Counted from the stretch's first letter, positions 10,148 through 20,687 are shown. The stretch: DNA of 64,000 nucleotides from Rheinheimera maricola (GCF_016918075.2 NZ_JAERPS020000004.1:310001-374000), one strand, 5' to 3'. A program made the numbers and translations. Notes: a model not told the origin generated them from the sequence alone.

Positions 10148-10696
10148 ATGAGTGTAAATGACAATAATTTGATTTGGCTGGATCTGGAAATGACTGGGTT
10201 GGAGCCAAAAACTGATGTGATCCTGGAGATGGCTACGATAGTGACTGACAGCCAATTAAATATTTTGGCTGAAGGCCCGGTGTTTGCGATAAAGCAATCC
10301 GATGAGGTGCTGGATAATATGAGCGCCTGGTGTGTTGAGCAGCACGGCAAAAGTGGTTTAACGGCCCGTTGTCGCGCCAGCACTACCACACTGGCTGATG
10401 CCGAGCAGCAAACTATCGCCTTTTTGAGCCAGTATGTGGCCAAAGGTAAATCACCAATGTGTGGTAATAGTATTGGTCAGGACCGGCGTTTTCTGGCGGA
10501 ATATGCGCCGGCATTGGAGGCGTTTTTTCACTACCGTAATTTAGATGTCAGCACGGTAAAAGAGTTGGCGCGACGTTGGCATCCAGATGTGCTGAAACAA
10601 GTACAAAAAGCCGGCAGTCACTTAGCGCTGGACGATATTCGGGAGTCAATTGCTGAATTAGTAACCTATCGCACGCATTTTTTCAAATTACCGTAA
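10148..10696 (+). CDS. orn: Oligoribonuclease
   Basis: 182 residues, the normal length for this dimeric 3'-5' exonuclease of the DEDDh family, which degrades 2-5 nt RNAs and pGpG to mononucleotides. The metal ligands Asp12 and Glu14 lie in WLDLEMTGL, another in [11 protein letters not shown], and the final H....D in [11 protein letters not shown]. It is divergent from rsgA, as in E. coli, and is followed closely by the tRNA-Gly promoter. Confidence 0.98.
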   Translation: MSVNDNNLIWLDLEMTGLEPKTDVILEMATIVTDSQLNILAEGPVFAIKQSDEVLDNMSAWCVEQHGKSGLTARCRASTTTLADAEQQTIAFLSQYVAKGKSPMCGNSIGQDRRFLAEYAPALEAFFHYRNLDVSTVKELARRWHPDVLKQVQKAGSHLALDDIRESIAELVTYRTHFFKLP

Positions 10697-10703
10697 AAAA
10701 CAC

Positions 10704-10731
10704 TTGCAACGGCCGACTAATTTTGTAAAAT
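10704..10731 (+). promoter_or_regulatory. Promoter of the tRNA-Gly gene
   Basis: TTGCAA (10704-10709), a 16-base spacer and TAAAAT (10726-10731), followed by a GC-rich GCGCGCC discriminator as is usual for stringently controlled stable-RNA promoters. The tRNA begins 45 bases later. Confidence 0.7.
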
Positions 10732-10776
10732 GCGCGCCATCACGACGCTTCGTTAGTAATAGCAGCGACGACTGAT

Positions 10777-10852
10777 GCGAGTATAGCTCAGCTGGTAGAG
10801 CGCGACCTTGCCAAGGTCGAGGTCACGAGTTCGAACCTCGTTACTCGCTCCA
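10777..10852 (+). tRNA. tRNA-Gly (anticodon GCC)
   Basis: 76 bases. The acceptor stem GCGAGTA pairs with TACTCGC (10842-10848), followed by discriminator T and an encoded CCA. The anticodon arm CGACC-TTGCCAA-GGTCG places GCC at 10810-10812. The D-arm (AGCTCAGCTGGTAGAGC) and T-arm (GAGTTCGAACCTC) are standard. It is a single gene with its own promoter and terminator. Confidence 0.97.
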
Positions 10853-10863
10853 AATTCGACAGA

Positions 10864-10896
10864 AACCGCACTTGCGCAAGCTAGTGCGGTTTTTTG
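10864..10896 (+). terminator. Terminator of the tRNA-Gly transcript
   Basis: AACCGCACT pairs with AGTGCGGTT (10883-10891), followed by TTTTTG. It lies 12 bases after the tRNA 3' end. Confidence 0.88.
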
Positions 10897-10943
10897 TTTG
10901 CTGCAGTATAGTTACGTTATGCCATCGTAAATTAGCATAAAAC

Positions 10944-11150
10944 ATGTCTGACTCTCCCTGTGTGCGCAATTGTTGTTTAGATCAGCAGAACTGCTGTTTG
11001 GGATGCGGCCGCTTGCTGGATGAAATTATTGAGTGGCATAGTGCTGATGCGCTGCGGCGGGAGCAGATCTTAGAATTGGCACAAGCGAGGCTTGCCGAAC
11101 GTGGCAATGCCGTAAACGTCAGGCATCGCGTGGTAACCCCTTCTGAATAA
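10944..11150 (+). CDS. DUF1289 family small cysteine-rich protein
   Basis: 68 residues. The DUF1289 pattern is clear: SPCVRNCCLDQQNCCLGCGR near the N-terminus, with cysteines spaced for metal or iron-sulfur binding, followed by a basic helical tail (ALRREQILELAQARLAER). Function is not established for the family. Its last 32 bases overlap the 3' end of queG on the opposite strand, so the two converge. A possible link to queG, itself an iron-sulfur enzyme, is only positional. Confidence 0.88.
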   Translation: MSDSPCVRNCCLDQQNCCLGCGRLLDEIIEWHSADALRREQILELAQARLAERGNAVNVRHRVVTPSE

Positions 11151-12246
11151 TCCGCACTAACCGCTCAGTTGCGCGCGGCAGTATTGATTCTGCCTGCCAA
11201 CTTTTGCGTTTTTGTTGCATTAGAGCCCATTTAATATGTTCCGCTACCATCTCAGAAGCACTGCTTAACCTTGCTGCTAAGGCTTGTTCAATCTCTGCAT
11301 CATAGGGCGCATTGCCCAGCGCTACGGCGATATTGCGTTGCCAGCGTTCATAGCCGATACGACGAATGGCACTACCTTCGGTATAGCGCAGAAATTCGTG
11401 TTCCTGCCAGGAAAACAGACTGAGCAGGCTCTGGCTTTGCCACTGCGGCCGGCGCTGAAAATCGCCTTCAATCGATAACGGTGCGTCGCGGTTTTCCGGG
11501 CACACCAGTTGGCAATCGTCACAGCCATATATGCGGTTGCCAAGTAGCGGGCGGAATTGCTCCGGTATCGCACCTTTCAGTTCTATTGTCAGATAAGAGA
11601 TGCAGCGGCGGGCATCGACCACGTAGGGAGCAACAATAGCGCCAGTTGGACAACTAGTAATACAGGCAACACAGCTGCCGCAATCACCCTGGTGTGGGGT
11701 ATCAATGGGCAGGGGTAAATTGATCAACAGCTCGCCAAGAAAAAACCAGGAGCCGGCTTCATGATTAAGCAGTAAACTGTGTTTGCCTACCCAGCCCAGC
11801 CCGGCTTGTTGTGCCAAAGGGCGCTCCAATATTGGCGCTGAGTCGGTAAAAGGCCGGTAACCGAGCTGTGCAACATGTTGGTTAATGCGCTCGCCTAGCT
11901 GCTTTAGCCGATTGCGGATCAGTTTATGATAATCACGGCCCAGCGCATAACGGCTAATATATGCCTGAGTTGGGTCGGCCAGGTTGGTTGCAAAACCGGC
12001 GCCTTCGGGCAGATAATCCATGCGGACACTTAATACTCTTAGCGTGCCGGGCACCAGTTCGGCCGGGCGGGCACGCAGCATACCGTGGCTGGCCATGTAG
12101 TCCATTTCACCGTGATAACCGGCATCAAGCCATTTCTGCAGTTGGTGTTCGGCATCAGCTAGCTGCACCCCGGCAATGCCAAGCTCAGCAAACCCCAGCT
12201 GTTTTGCCCAAAGCTTTATTTGCAGCGCGAGTTCGGCGTAGTTCAT
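11119..12246 (-). CDS. queG: Epoxyqueuosine reductase QueG
   Basis: About 375 residues from the ATG at 12246. QueG uses cobalamin and two [4Fe-4S] clusters to reduce epoxyqueuosine to queuosine in tRNA. The two ferredoxin-like cluster motifs are CGSCVACITSCPTGAI and CDDCQLVCPENR, and QAGLGWVGKHS is also typical. ATGs at 12261 and 12276 are in frame and none has a strong ribosome-binding site. 12246 is chosen because the conserved part (YAELALQIKLWA) starts right there and GATGG lies 11 bases upstream. It is divergent from tsaE. Confidence 0.94.
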   Translation of the reverse strand: MNYAELALQIKLWAKQLGFAELGIAGVQLADAEHQLQKWLDAGYHGEMDYMASHGMLRARPAELVPGTLRVLSVRMDYLPEGAGFATNLADPTQAYISRYALGRDYHKLIRNRLKQLGERINQHVAQLGYRPFTDSAPILERPLAQQAGLGWVGKHSLLLNHEAGSWFFLGELLINLPLPIDTPHQGDCGSCVACITSCPTGAIVAPYVVDARRCISYLTIELKGAIPEQFRPLLGNRIYGCDDCQLVCPENRDAPLSIEGDFQRRPQWQSQSLLSLFSWQEHEFLRYTEGSAIRRIGYERWQRNIAVALGNAPYDAEIEQALAARLSSASEMVAEHIKWALMQQKRKSWQAESILPRATERLVRIIQKGLPRDA

Positions 12247-12433
12247 TGCGTAGTAAGCCATCAGAAAATACGCCATAAGTTAACATATATAGCGCTGTTT
12301 CGCCTACTGTGATGGGAACTTGTGCTAATGCGGCCGGGTCTGAACGGCGATGCGCAGTTTTTCTGGCTCAGCAATGGCATATTTTGTTAACATGGCGTGG
12401 TTTTTAAACCTTAGTAACTATGAGTGGTGACAG

Positions 12434-12904
12434 GTGGCGCAATATCAGGCAGTGTTAAAGGATGAAGCGGCAACATTGCAGCTGGCGGCCAAAGTGGCAG
12501 CTTGTGTTGGTGGCGGGCAGACGCTGTTTTTGCATGGCAACCTTGGCGCCGGAAAAACAACCTTTAGTCGTGGTTTAATTAATGCTCTGGGCCATAGCGG
12601 CACGGTAAAAAGCCCGACGTATACTTTGGTTGAACCTTATAGCCTTAGCCAATTAACTGTGTTCCATTTTGATTTATACCGACTACGTGATGCCGAAGAG
12701 CTGGAGTTTATGGGGATCCGTGATTATTTTCGTAGCGATACCTTGTGTCTGATTGAATGGCCGGAACAGGGACAGGGTTATTTACCTGTGCCGGATCTCG
12801 ACATACACTTAACATTTGTAGCTGAACATCGGCGCATTGTGCTGCACAGCCAAACGCCAGCTGGCGCCACTATAATAAAAGCCCTGACGGATGATGAAAA
12901 ATAA
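12434..12904 (+). CDS. tsaE: tRNA threonylcarbamoyladenosine biosynthesis ATPase TsaE
   Basis: 156 residues with GTG start. TsaE (YjeE) is the P-loop ATPase that works with TsaB and TsaD to form t6A37 in tRNA. The Walker A motif GNLGAGKTTFSRG and the conserved SPTYTLVEPY and FHFDLYRL segments are present. It heads the tsaE-amiB-mutL-miaA-hfq cluster and overlaps amiB by 14 bases. The upstream ATG at 12420 is out of frame, so GTG at 12434 is the best start. Confidence 0.96.
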   Translation: MAQYQAVLKDEAATLQLAAKVAACVGGGQTLFLHGNLGAGKTTFSRGLINALGHSGTVKSPTYTLVEPYSLSQLTVFHFDLYRLRDAEELEFMGIRDYFRSDTLCLIEWPEQGQGYLPVPDLDIHLTFVAEHRRIVLHSQTPAGATIIKALTDDEK

Positions 12905-14198
12905 TTATTATAAGTTCAAGAACGTTGCGCTACTGTTACTGGCTTTGACCAGTGTTGCCACATTGGCCTCTAATCAAGTGCAGGGTGTGCGTGTATGGCC
13001 GTCACCGGATAATACCCGGGTGGTATTTGATATGGCCGCAGCACCAGAACATAAAAGCTTTAGTCTGGACAAGCCGGACAGGTTAGTTATTGATTTACAA
13101 AATATTAAAGGTAGTAGTAATTTACCCGCTGTAACCGGAGAGTCGTCCGTAATTAAAGCGATACGCAGCAGCGGTGACGGCAATAGTATGCGCATTGTGC
13201 TGGATTTAACCAAAGCGACTAACGCCAATGTATTCTCGCTACCCCCGACACCACCCTACGGCCATCGTTTGGTGGTCGATTTGCCCAATAATCAGCCTGA
13301 ACCAAACTTACCTCCGCCGACTATACGCGCTGCGAGGGATATAGTTATTGCCATCGATGCTGGTCACGGTGGTGAGGACCCAGGGTCGATTGGTCCCAGT
13401 GGATTCTATGAAAAAAATATCACTCTGCCGATAGCCCGGCAACTGGCGCAATTAATTGACCGGCAGCCAGGTATGAAATCGATGATGGTGCGCACTAATG
13501 ACTACTACATTCACGTCAACCGGCGTACAGAAATAGCCCGTGGTCAGCAAGCCGATTTGTTGGTCTCTATTCATGCAGATGCCTTTACGTCTCCTCAGCC
13601 GCGTGGTGCTTCGGTCTGGGTACTTTCTTTACGTCGCGCTACCACCGAAGTAGGCCGAATGCTCGAGCAAACCGAACGCCACTCTGAATTGCTCGGTGGT
13701 GTAGCGGAGATTATTAAAGATTCAGCTAATGAGCGCTATCTGGCGCAAACGGTACTGGATTTATCGATGAATCACTCCATGGTTACTGCGTATCAGGTCG
13801 CCGGCGAAGTACTTGATGAACTTGGCAAGGTAGCGCACTTGCATAAAAAGGAGCCGCAAGCAGCTAGCTTGGGTGTGCTTAAAGCACCGGATATCCCATC
13901 GATTCTGGTTGAAGTGGGCTTTATTTCTAACCCACAAGAAGAGAAGCAGCTAAAGTCTGCTTCACACCAAACCCAGCTGGCCAAATCATTGTTTACCGCG
14001 CTAAAACGACATTTTGAGACGTCACCACCAGCAGATTCGTTATTTGCCCAGCAACGTGCTCGCGAGCATCGGGTCAGTGCTGGCGAATCGTTGTCGCTGT
14101 TGGCGCAGCGTTATAATGTGTCAGTTGCCGATTTGCGCGATATTAATCAGTTAGCCTCTGACAGCATCCGTGTCGGCCAGACTTTACGGATCCCTTGA
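12891..14198 (+). CDS. amiB: N-acetylmuramoyl-L-alanine amidase, AmiB type
   Basis: 435 residues. A zinc amidase that cleaves septal peptidoglycan for daughter-cell separation. A signal peptide (about 1-27) is followed by an AMIN domain (about 30-125), then the Amidase_3 catalytic domain. That domain carries zinc-ligand motifs [22 protein letters not shown] and the catalytic LVEVGF. A C-terminal LysM domain (about 390-435) completes it. The LysM tail and its place between tsaE and mutL make AmiB the right name over AmiA or AmiC. AMIN usually targets septal wall or EnvC/NlpD-type activators. Confidence 0.94.
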   Translation: MMKNNYYKFKNVALLLLALTSVATLASNQVQGVRVWPSPDNTRVVFDMAAAPEHKSFSLDKPDRLVIDLQNIKGSSNLPAVTGESSVIKAIRSSGDGNSMRIVLDLTKATNANVFSLPPTPPYGHRLVVDLPNNQPEPNLPPPTIRAARDIVIAIDAGHGGEDPGSIGPSGFYEKNITLPIARQLAQLIDRQPGMKSMMVRTNDYYIHVNRRTEIARGQQADLLVSIHADAFTSPQPRGASVWVLSLRRATTEVGRMLEQTERHSELLGGVAEIIKDSANERYLAQTVLDLSMNHSMVTAYQVAGEVLDELGKVAHLHKKEPQAASLGVLKAPDIPSILVEVGFISNPQEEKQLKSASHQTQLAKSLFTALKRHFETSPPADSLFAQQRAREHRVSAGESLSLLAQRYNVSVADLRDINQLASDSIRVGQTLRIP

Positions 14199-14200
14199 TT

Positions 14201-15952
14201 ATGCCTATTCAAATTTTGCCGCCGCAGCTGGCTAACCAGATTGCAGCCGGTGAAGTAGTTGAGCGTCCGGCATCGGTGGTAAAAGAGCTGGTAGAGAATA
14301 GCCTGGATGCTCAGGCCAGCCATATAGATATTGATATTGAAAAAGGCGGCAGCAAGCTCATTCGCGTGCGTGATAACGGCAGCGGTATTGCAGAGCAAGA
14401 ACTGGTGCTGGCATTAAGCCGACACGCTACCAGTAAAATTACTGATTTACATGACTTAGAAGCGATTAGTAGCCTGGGCTTTCGTGGTGAAGCGCTGGCC
14501 AGTATCAGTTCAGTATCTCGTTTAACGTTGACATCTTGCACCGCCGGGCAGGAAGCGGCTTGGCAAGCTAATGCTGAAGGGCGTGATATGCAAGTTAGTG
14601 TGCGACCGGCGGCACACCCAGTTGGCACTAGTATAGAAGTGTTGGATTTATTTTTTAATACCCCAGCAAGGCGCAAGTTTTTACGCAGCGACAAAACCGA
14701 GTTTGGCCATATCGATGAGCTGCTAAAGCGATTAGCGCTGAGTCGGTATGATGTGAGCTGGCAGCTGAATCATAACGGCCAGACGGTACGGCGGTTAAAA
14801 GCTGCTACCACGGATGAGCAGCGACTTAAACGGGTTGCAGCCCTTTGTGGTCGTACTTTTGCAGAGCATGCAGCCTTTATCGAAAACCAATATGGTGACG
14901 TGCGTATTTGGGGGTGGATAGTTCATCCCGCTGCCTGCTCGGCACAATTGCAATGCCAATATAGTTACGTTAATGGCCGCATGATGCGCGACAAGTTGTT
15001 AAACCATGCTATCCGCCAGGCATATGGTGATAGTTTACTAGCAGATCAGCAGCCGGCTTTTGTGTTGTATATCGAGCTGGACCCACGTCAGGTTGATGTG
15101 AATGTTCACCCTGCTAAGCATGAAGTGCGTTTTCATCAAGCCAGGCTTATTCATGATTTTGTTGTCTCGGCATTAAATGATGCCCTTACGCAGCTAAACC
15201 CACTAGCCTTTGGTGTTGATGCCGTTTCAAACCACGACGCAGCAGTGCATGCGGTACGAGAGCATAGCGCGCAATCATACCGGCCTTCCTCGCAATACAG
15301 TTACCAGCCACAGCATAATTCAGCCGCAGCAGTTAAGCGCGAGCTGGGCTACTGGCAGCAAAGCCATGGTGTTGAGACCCCGGTTGGCTCAGAAACGGCA
15401 AACGCGTGTGAAATAACGGCACCTGCCAGCAACCACAATTCGGCTGGGCAGAGCGGCACTGTTGGTAAGCTGATAGCGCAAAACCGTTATCTGTTACAAC
15501 AGCACATGGAGCAAATTGTTGTGATAGATCTGGTGCCGACTCTGGCTGCCTATGTTGCTGCACAGCCTCAGTCAGCTACGGCTATTTTGTTGCCGCAGCG
15601 TATTAGCGTAAATGCGACGCAGGTAAAACAACTAACGCAACAAGCAGAGTTACTTAGCCAGGCAGGGTTCGATTTACTGCTGGCAGATCAGCTTTTGATT
15701 GTGCGAGCGGTGCCAGCTTGGCTGCGACACAGTGTGCTTAGTCACTGGTTACCACTGTGGTTGGATGCAATACGTTCCCATGAGCGGCAGAATCTTATTG
15801 TCAGCTTATTGTCTATGCTACTTAATGCTAATGGGGTGACGGCGGATACCCTGCTAAAATCCGTGCCTGGCATGTTAAGCGCGCCGCAGCATTGGGTTTA
15901 TGTGCCATTGCAACTTGATGCCTCACTTAGCGCGTTAGCGGAGATGGCATAA
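14201..15952 (+). CDS. mutL: DNA mismatch repair protein MutL
   Basis: 583 residues. MutL couples mismatch recognition by MutS to MutH and UvrD. The GHKL ATPase motifs are intact: [14 protein letters not shown] and [11 protein letters not shown], and the N-terminus [18 protein letters not shown] is the family signature. The C-terminal dimerisation domain lacks the DQHAxxERxx(E) endonuclease motif, as expected for the MutH-dependent gammaproteobacterial type. The open frame reaches a TTG at 14195, but the ATG at 14201 is the family start, two bases after the amiB stop. Confidence 0.97.
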   Translation: MPIQILPPQLANQIAAGEVVERPASVVKELVENSLDAQASHIDIDIEKGGSKLIRVRDNGSGIAEQELVLALSRHATSKITDLHDLEAISSLGFRGEALASISSVSRLTLTSCTAGQEAAWQANAEGRDMQVSVRPAAHPVGTSIEVLDLFFNTPARRKFLRSDKTEFGHIDELLKRLALSRYDVSWQLNHNGQTVRRLKAATTDEQRLKRVAALCGRTFAEHAAFIENQYGDVRIWGWIVHPAACSAQLQCQYSYVNGRMMRDKLLNHAIRQAYGDSLLADQQPAFVLYIELDPRQVDVNVHPAKHEVRFHQARLIHDFVVSALNDALTQLNPLAFGVDAVSNHDAAVHAVREHSAQSYRPSSQYSYQPQHNSAAAVKRELGYWQQSHGVETPVGSETANACEITAPASNHNSAGQSGTVGKLIAQNRYLLQQHMEQIVVIDLVPTLAAYVAAQPQSATAILLPQRISVNATQVKQLTQQAELLSQAGFDLLLADQLLIVRAVPAWLRHSVLSHWLPLWLDAIRSHERQNLIVSLLSMLLNANGVTADTLLKSVPGMLSAPQHWVYVPLQLDASLSALAEMA

Positions 15953-16881
15953 TGACTCCGACTAAAGCAGCCGTGATATTTCTGATGGGGCCGACGGCAT
16001 CAGGCAAAACAGCGCTGGCAACCGAATTGTATCAGCGGCTGCCTGCAGAGTTAATAAGCGTAGACAGTGCGCTTATTTACCGGGGGATGGATATAGGCAC
16101 TGCCAAGCCGACGTCGGCGGAGCTTAAGCTGGCACCACATCATCTTATTGATATCCGAGATCCGTCGCAAAGCTATTCTGCGGCAGATTTCAGAGCGGAC
16201 GCGCTGAGATTAGTTGCTGAAATACAACATCGTGGTAACATCCCCATCTTGGTGGGTGGTACTATGTTGTATTTTAAAGCGTTGCTGGAAGGGATTTCGC
16301 CGTTGCCAGAAGCGGATCCACAAGTGCGTGCCCAGATAGAGCGTGAAGCTGCAGAGAAAGGTTGGTCTGCTTTGCACCATGAATTGGCTCAGATTGATCC
16401 AGTGTCAGCACAACGGATCCACCCGAATGACCCGCAGCGGATCAACCGTGCGCTGGAGGTTTTCAGGATTACCGGTCGCAGCCTTACCGATTTAACTGCG
16501 CAGAAAGGGGAACCTTTTTCGTTTCCTGTACACCAATTTGCCATCGCACCGAAGGATCGCGCCGAGCTACACCAGCGCATAGCCCTTAGATTTAAGCAGA
16601 TGCTGGCTGCCGGGTTTGAGCAAGAAGTGCATCAGCTAAAGTTACGCGCTGATTTACATCCAGATTTGCCGGCGATGCGTTGTGTTGGCTATCGCCAGAT
16701 GTGGCAGTATCTGGACAGAGAGTGCAGTATTGAAGACATGGAGGAGCGGGGTATTGCAGCAACGCGACAGTTGGCAAAGCGGCAATTAACCTGGTTACGG
16801 AGTTGGCCGCAGTTAAACTGGCTTGATAGTGATGCGCCGCTTGCGGAAAACTTGCAAGCCGTTTTATCTTCGCTAAGCTAA
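15952..16881 (+). CDS. miaA: tRNA dimethylallyltransferase MiaA
   Basis: 309 residues. MiaA transfers dimethylallyl from DMAPP to A37 of tRNAs reading codons that start with U. The P-loop [11 protein letters not shown], the [18 protein letters not shown] segment and the catalytic DIRDP..YSAADF region are conserved. Its ATG shares one base with the mutL stop (TAATG), so translation is coupled. hfq follows after a 90-base AT-rich gap. Confidence 0.98.
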   Translation: MTPTKAAVIFLMGPTASGKTALATELYQRLPAELISVDSALIYRGMDIGTAKPTSAELKLAPHHLIDIRDPSQSYSAADFRADALRLVAEIQHRGNIPILVGGTMLYFKALLEGISPLPEADPQVRAQIEREAAEKGWSALHHELAQIDPVSAQRIHPNDPQRINRALEVFRITGRSLTDLTAQKGEPFSFPVHQFAIAPKDRAELHQRIALRFKQMLAAGFEQEVHQLKLRADLHPDLPAMRCVGYRQMWQYLDRECSIEDMEERGIAATRQLAKRQLTWLRSWPQLNWLDSDAPLAENLQAVLSSLS

Positions 16882-16971
16882 ACAAGATGGATAAAAAAGA
16901 CGTTTTAACAACTTGAAATAAAAAAAATAATACCAATATAAGTCGGACTAATAAAAAAAGGAAAGCGGCAC

Positions 16972-17229
16972 ATGGCAAAGGGCCAATCTTTACAAGACCC
17001 ATTTTTAAACACCTTGAGACGGGAACGTATTCCGGTATCAATTTATCTGGTGAATGGCATCAAACTTCAGGGTCAAATCGAATCTTTCGATCAGTTCGTT
17101 ATTCTGCTTAAAAACACGGTGAGCCAGATGGTGTATAAACATGCTATCTCTACTGTGGTGCCAGCGCGTGCAGTTAACACTATGGTTGCGCACAGCAATG
17201 GCCAGAATGACGACGAGGACGTGGAATAA
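16972..17229 (+). CDS. hfq: RNA chaperone Hfq
   Basis: 85 residues. Hfq is the hexameric Sm-like protein that pairs small RNAs with mRNAs. The Sm1 motif and the Sm2 signature [10 protein letters not shown] are exact, and the N-terminus [13 protein letters not shown] is typical. The short C-terminal tail is acidic (QNDDEDVE), as in many non-enteric gammaproteobacteria. An AAAGGAAAG stretch gives the ribosome-binding site. It lies between miaA and hflX as in E. coli. Confidence 0.99.
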   Translation: MAKGQSLQDPFLNTLRRERIPVSIYLVNGIKLQGQIESFDQFVILLKNTVSQMVYKHAISTVVPARAVNTMVAHSNGQNDDEDVE

Positions 17230-17246
17230 TTTCAGGGGCAAATCGC

Positions 17247-18542
17247 TTGTCTGACATTAGCGTGGTACCGGAACAAGCGATCCTTGTCCATGTGAATTTT
17301 TCACAGCAGCATGTCAGCGAGGATCTCGACGAGCTGAAATTGCTGGTTTCTTCAGCTGGCGTGCAAAGCGTGCAGGTTGTTACTGCAAGCCGCAGCGCGC
17401 CAGACCCTAAGTTTTTTGTCGGTTCCGGCAAAGCTCAAGATATTGCTGATTTGGTTGAGCAGACTCAGGCATCGGTAGTTATTTTCAATCATGCATTAAG
17501 CCCGGCGCAAACCCGTAATCTGGAACGTTTGTGTTTAGCGCGCGTCATTGACCGTACAACACTGATTTTGGATATATTTGCCCAACGAGCCCGCACATTC
17601 GAAGGTAAGTTGCAGGTAGAGCTGGCACAGCTAAAGCACCTCGCTTCGCGCCTGGTGAGGGGCTGGGACAGTTTAGATCGGCAAAAAGGCGGTATTGGTT
17701 TGCGCGGACCTGGCGAAACCCAGCTGGAAACCGACCGACGGCTATTGCGTGAACGGGTAAAAGCTTTACAGGGGCGCTTGGCTAAGTTGGAAAAACAACG
17801 TGAGCAAGGTCGACGTGCGCGTCAACGGGCTGAAGTACCGGTTGTGTCGGTGGTCGGTTATACCAATGCCGGCAAATCTACCCTGTTCAACCGTATTACC
17901 AATGCCGATGTCTATGCCGCTGATCAGCTGTTTGCCACGCTTGACCCAACCTTACGTAAATTAAAATTGAAAGGTGTAGGTGACATAATTCTGGCTGACA
18001 CAGTCGGATTTATCCGGCATTTACCTCATGATTTAGTTGCTGCTTTCAAATCAACGTTGCAAGAAACCCGTGACGCCGATTTGCAACTACAGGTAGTTGA
18101 TCTGTCTGATCCTCGTAAAGATGACAACATGCAGCAGGTTGCGGCAGTTTTGCAGGAGATAGATGCCGATCAGTTACCGCAACTGGTGGTTTACAATAAA
18201 ATTGACCTGCTAGCTCAGCCGCCGCGTATTGAGTACAACGCCGATCAACAGCCTGTTGCAGTTTACGTCTCTGCCGTTACTGGTAGCGGATTGGAGCTGC
18301 TGGCTGATGCAATAACCCAGCTGTTGTCTGAGCGTTATATTGAGGTGCAATTAAGGCTGCCACCAGAGCTTGCTTTTTGGCGAGCCAGATTTCATCAGCA
18401 GCATTGCATTATAGACGAGCAGTTTGATACCGACGGTAACTGCCAGCTTAGATTAAAACTGAGTGAGCCTTTGTGGCGTCGCTGCGTCAAGCAATCAGAA
18501 GGCGCGTTGGAAAACTATATCGTCACTGCGGCAGTTATTTGA
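17247..18542 (+). CDS. hflX: Ribosome-associated GTPase HflX
   Basis: 431 residues with TTG start (AGGGG 10 bases upstream). HflX splits stalled 70S ribosomes under stress. An N-terminal HflX domain (about 1-190, with the glycine-rich KGGIGLRGPGETQLETDRR segment) precedes the GTPase domain with G1 GYTNAGKST, G3 DTVGFI and G4 NKID. A C-terminal extension completes the usual length. It is 17 bases after hfq and 44 bases before hflK. Confidence 0.97.
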   Translation: MSDISVVPEQAILVHVNFSQQHVSEDLDELKLLVSSAGVQSVQVVTASRSAPDPKFFVGSGKAQDIADLVEQTQASVVIFNHALSPAQTRNLERLCLARVIDRTTLILDIFAQRARTFEGKLQVELAQLKHLASRLVRGWDSLDRQKGGIGLRGPGETQLETDRRLLRERVKALQGRLAKLEKQREQGRRARQRAEVPVVSVVGYTNAGKSTLFNRITNADVYAADQLFATLDPTLRKLKLKGVGDIILADTVGFIRHLPHDLVAAFKSTLQETRDADLQLQVVDLSDPRKDDNMQQVAAVLQEIDADQLPQLVVYNKIDLLAQPPRIEYNADQQPVAVYVSAVTGSGLELLADAITQLLSERYIEVQLRLPPELAFWRARFHQQHCIIDEQFDTDGNCQLRLKLSEPLWRRCVKQSEGALENYIVTAAVI

Positions 18543-18586
18543 TACATTAACCCTTAATAATTTGTAACTTTAAAGTGGAGTAAACC

Positions 18587-19735
18587 ATGGCTTGGAATGA
18601 GCCGGGCAATAACGGCAAGAATAACGACCCCTGGAAACAGGGTGGTCGTGATCAGGGCCCGCCTGATTTAGATGAAGTATTTCGTAATTTTGGTAAGAAG
18701 TTTGGTGGTATGTTCGGTGGCGGTAAGTCATCCGGCAACAATGGCGGTGGAGCTTCCGCGGCTATAGTGTTGGTGCTTATTGTTGCGGCTCTCGTTTGGG
18801 CATTTAGCGGCTTCTACACCATTAAAGAATCAGAACGTGGTGTGGTGTTGCGCTTTGGCCAATACAACAGCGAAGTAGGGCCTGGTATTCACTGGAAACC
18901 CACTTTTATTGATACCGTATTACCCGTTGATGTTACCAGCGTAAGGTCACTGCGTAGTGATGGTTTTATGTTGACGCAGGATCAAAACTTGGTACGCGTT
19001 ACCTTTGAAATTCAATACCGGGTTTTCGACGCTCGCCTGTATAAGTTCTCTGTAGTTGATGCTGACAGTAGCCTGCATCAGGCCACAGATGCAGCGCTGC
19101 GTTATGTTATTGGTCACTCCATCATGGATGACGTATTAACCCGCGGCCGTGAAGTGGTTAGGCAAAATACCCGTCAGGAATTAGAGGGTATTATAGAACC
19201 ATACAAAATGGGTATTGCGTTAGTCGATGTAAACTTCCGCGACGCGCGGCCACCAGAGGAAGTGCGTGACGCTTTCGATGACGCCATTAAGGCGCAGGAA
19301 GATCAGGAACGCTTTATCCAGGAAGCCCAAGCCTACGCCCGGGAGATTGAACCTCGTGCACGTGGTCAGGTAAACCGCGTTATGCAAGAAGCTGAAGCTT
19401 ACAAACAGCAAATTGTGTTGAAGGCCCAGGGTGAAGTTGCCCGCTTTGATAAGCTGTTACCAGAGTATCTGGCAGCGCCTAAAGTGACGCGCGATCGGAT
19501 GTACTTAGAAACCATGGAACAAGTATACAGCAACACGTCCAAGGTAATGGTGGATGTAAAAAATGGCAATAATATTATGTATTTACCGCTGGATAAAATG
19601 TTGAATCAAGGCTCAGGTGCTACTACGCCTTCTGGTGCAGTACCGTTTACGCCAACGCGCAGCAGCACAGACAGCAGCAGTTCAAATCGTACTGATAGTT
19701 CACGTACGACATCGACACGTAGCGGCAGGGGATAA
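18587..19735 (+). CDS. hflK: FtsH protease modulator HflK
   Basis: 382 residues. HflK forms with HflC a large membrane cage around FtsH that modulates degradation of membrane proteins. A Gly/Asn-rich cytoplasmic N-terminus is followed by one transmembrane helix (about 58-78) and the SPFH/band-7 domain (FYTIKESERGVVLRFG onwards), then a coiled coil. The last 40 residues are unusually rich in Ser and Thr (19615-19735). An AGTGGAG ribosome-binding site precedes the ATG, and hflC follows after 3 bases. Confidence 0.97.
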   Translation: MAWNEPGNNGKNNDPWKQGGRDQGPPDLDEVFRNFGKKFGGMFGGGKSSGNNGGGASAAIVLVLIVAALVWAFSGFYTIKESERGVVLRFGQYNSEVGPGIHWKPTFIDTVLPVDVTSVRSLRSDGFMLTQDQNLVRVTFEIQYRVFDARLYKFSVVDADSSLHQATDAALRYVIGHSIMDDVLTRGREVVRQNTRQELEGIIEPYKMGIALVDVNFRDARPPEEVRDAFDDAIKAQEDQERFIQEAQAYAREIEPRARGQVNRVMQEAEAYKQQIVLKAQGEVARFDKLLPEYLAAPKVTRDRMYLETMEQVYSNTSKVMVDVKNGNNIMYLPLDKMLNQGSGATTPSGAVPFTPTRSSTDSSSSNRTDSSRTTSTRSGRG

Positions 19736-19738
19736 GTT

Positions 19739-20620
19739 ATGAAAAATTTTACCGTAGCCATTATTGTCGTTATTAGTTTTATCGTGTTATCAGCCTTGTT
19801 TGTTGTGCCTGAAGGCCAGCGAGCTATTGTGATCCAATTCGGTAAGATACAACGTGATGCAGAGCAAAAAGTAGTGGTTTACGAACCAGGTCTACATTTT
19901 AAACTGCCTTTTATTGAAACAGTACGTAAGCTGGATGCCAGAGTACAAACTTTGGACGACGCGCAGGACCGTTTCGTAACTGCAGAGAAAAAAGACTTGC
20001 TGGTAGACAGTTATGTAAAGTGGCGCATAAGCGATTTTGGCGCGTATTTCTTATCTACCGGCGGTAACACGGCGCAGGCTGAGGTGTTGTTAAAGCAGTA
20101 TATTAACAATGGTCTGCGTACTGAATTCGGTGCGCGTACTATTCAGGAAATTGTATCTGGTGAACGGACTCAATTGATGCAAAGTGCTTTGCAGCAAGCT
20201 GGCCAGGCATCAAAAGAATTGGGTATTGAAGTGGTTGATGTGCGGGTAAAACAAATTAATTTGCCGCAAGAAGTCAGCAGTTCAATCTTTGCCCGAATGG
20301 AAGCTGAGCGCCATGCTGTTGCCCGTGAACATCGTTCTAAAGGTATGGAAGAGGCTGAGATTATTCGTGCTGATGTAGATGCTCGTGTTACGGTAATGCT
20401 GGCAGACGCCGAGCGAAATTCACGTAGCGTGCGTGGTGAAGGTGATGCGACCGCTGCTAACATTTACGCTGAAACATATAATAAAAATGCTGAGTTCTAT
20501 TCATTTATACGCAGTATGGAAGCGTATAAAAATAGCTTTAATAGCAAGGATGACATCCTGGTAGTGCAGCCTGATAATGACTTCTTTAAATATATGAAGT
20601 CTGACAAGGTGCAAAATTAA
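19739..20620 (+). CDS. hflC: FtsH protease modulator HflC
   Basis: 293 residues, the partner of HflK. One N-terminal membrane anchor (about 5-22) is followed by the SPFH/band-7 domain (VVPEGQRAIVIQFGK) and a long charged coiled-coil region (EREHRSKGMEEAEIIRAD-like helices). Length matches the family. It ends the tsaE-hflC cluster and is followed by a strong terminator, which separates it from the next gene. Confidence 0.97.
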   Translation: MKNFTVAIIVVISFIVLSALFVVPEGQRAIVIQFGKIQRDAEQKVVVYEPGLHFKLPFIETVRKLDARVQTLDDAQDRFVTAEKKDLLVDSYVKWRISDFGAYFLSTGGNTAQAEVLLKQYINNGLRTEFGARTIQEIVSGERTQLMQSALQQAGQASKELGIEVVDVRVKQINLPQEVSSSIFARMEAERHAVAREHRSKGMEEAEIIRADVDARVTVMLADAERNSRSVRGEGDATAANIYAETYNKNAEFYSFIRSMEAYKNSFNSKDDILVVQPDNDFFKYMKSDKVQN

Positions 20621-20635
20621 GCATTGCATTTGATA

Positions 20636-20658
20636 AAAGGCCCGTCAGGGCCTTTTTT
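20636..20658 (+). terminator. Terminator after hflC
   Basis: AAAAGGCCC pairs with GGGCCTTTT around GTCA, followed by T residues, 16 bases after the hflC stop. Confidence 0.9.
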
Positions 20659-20687
20659 GTCTGTGGTGTTTCAAAGGTGGAGGAGTT

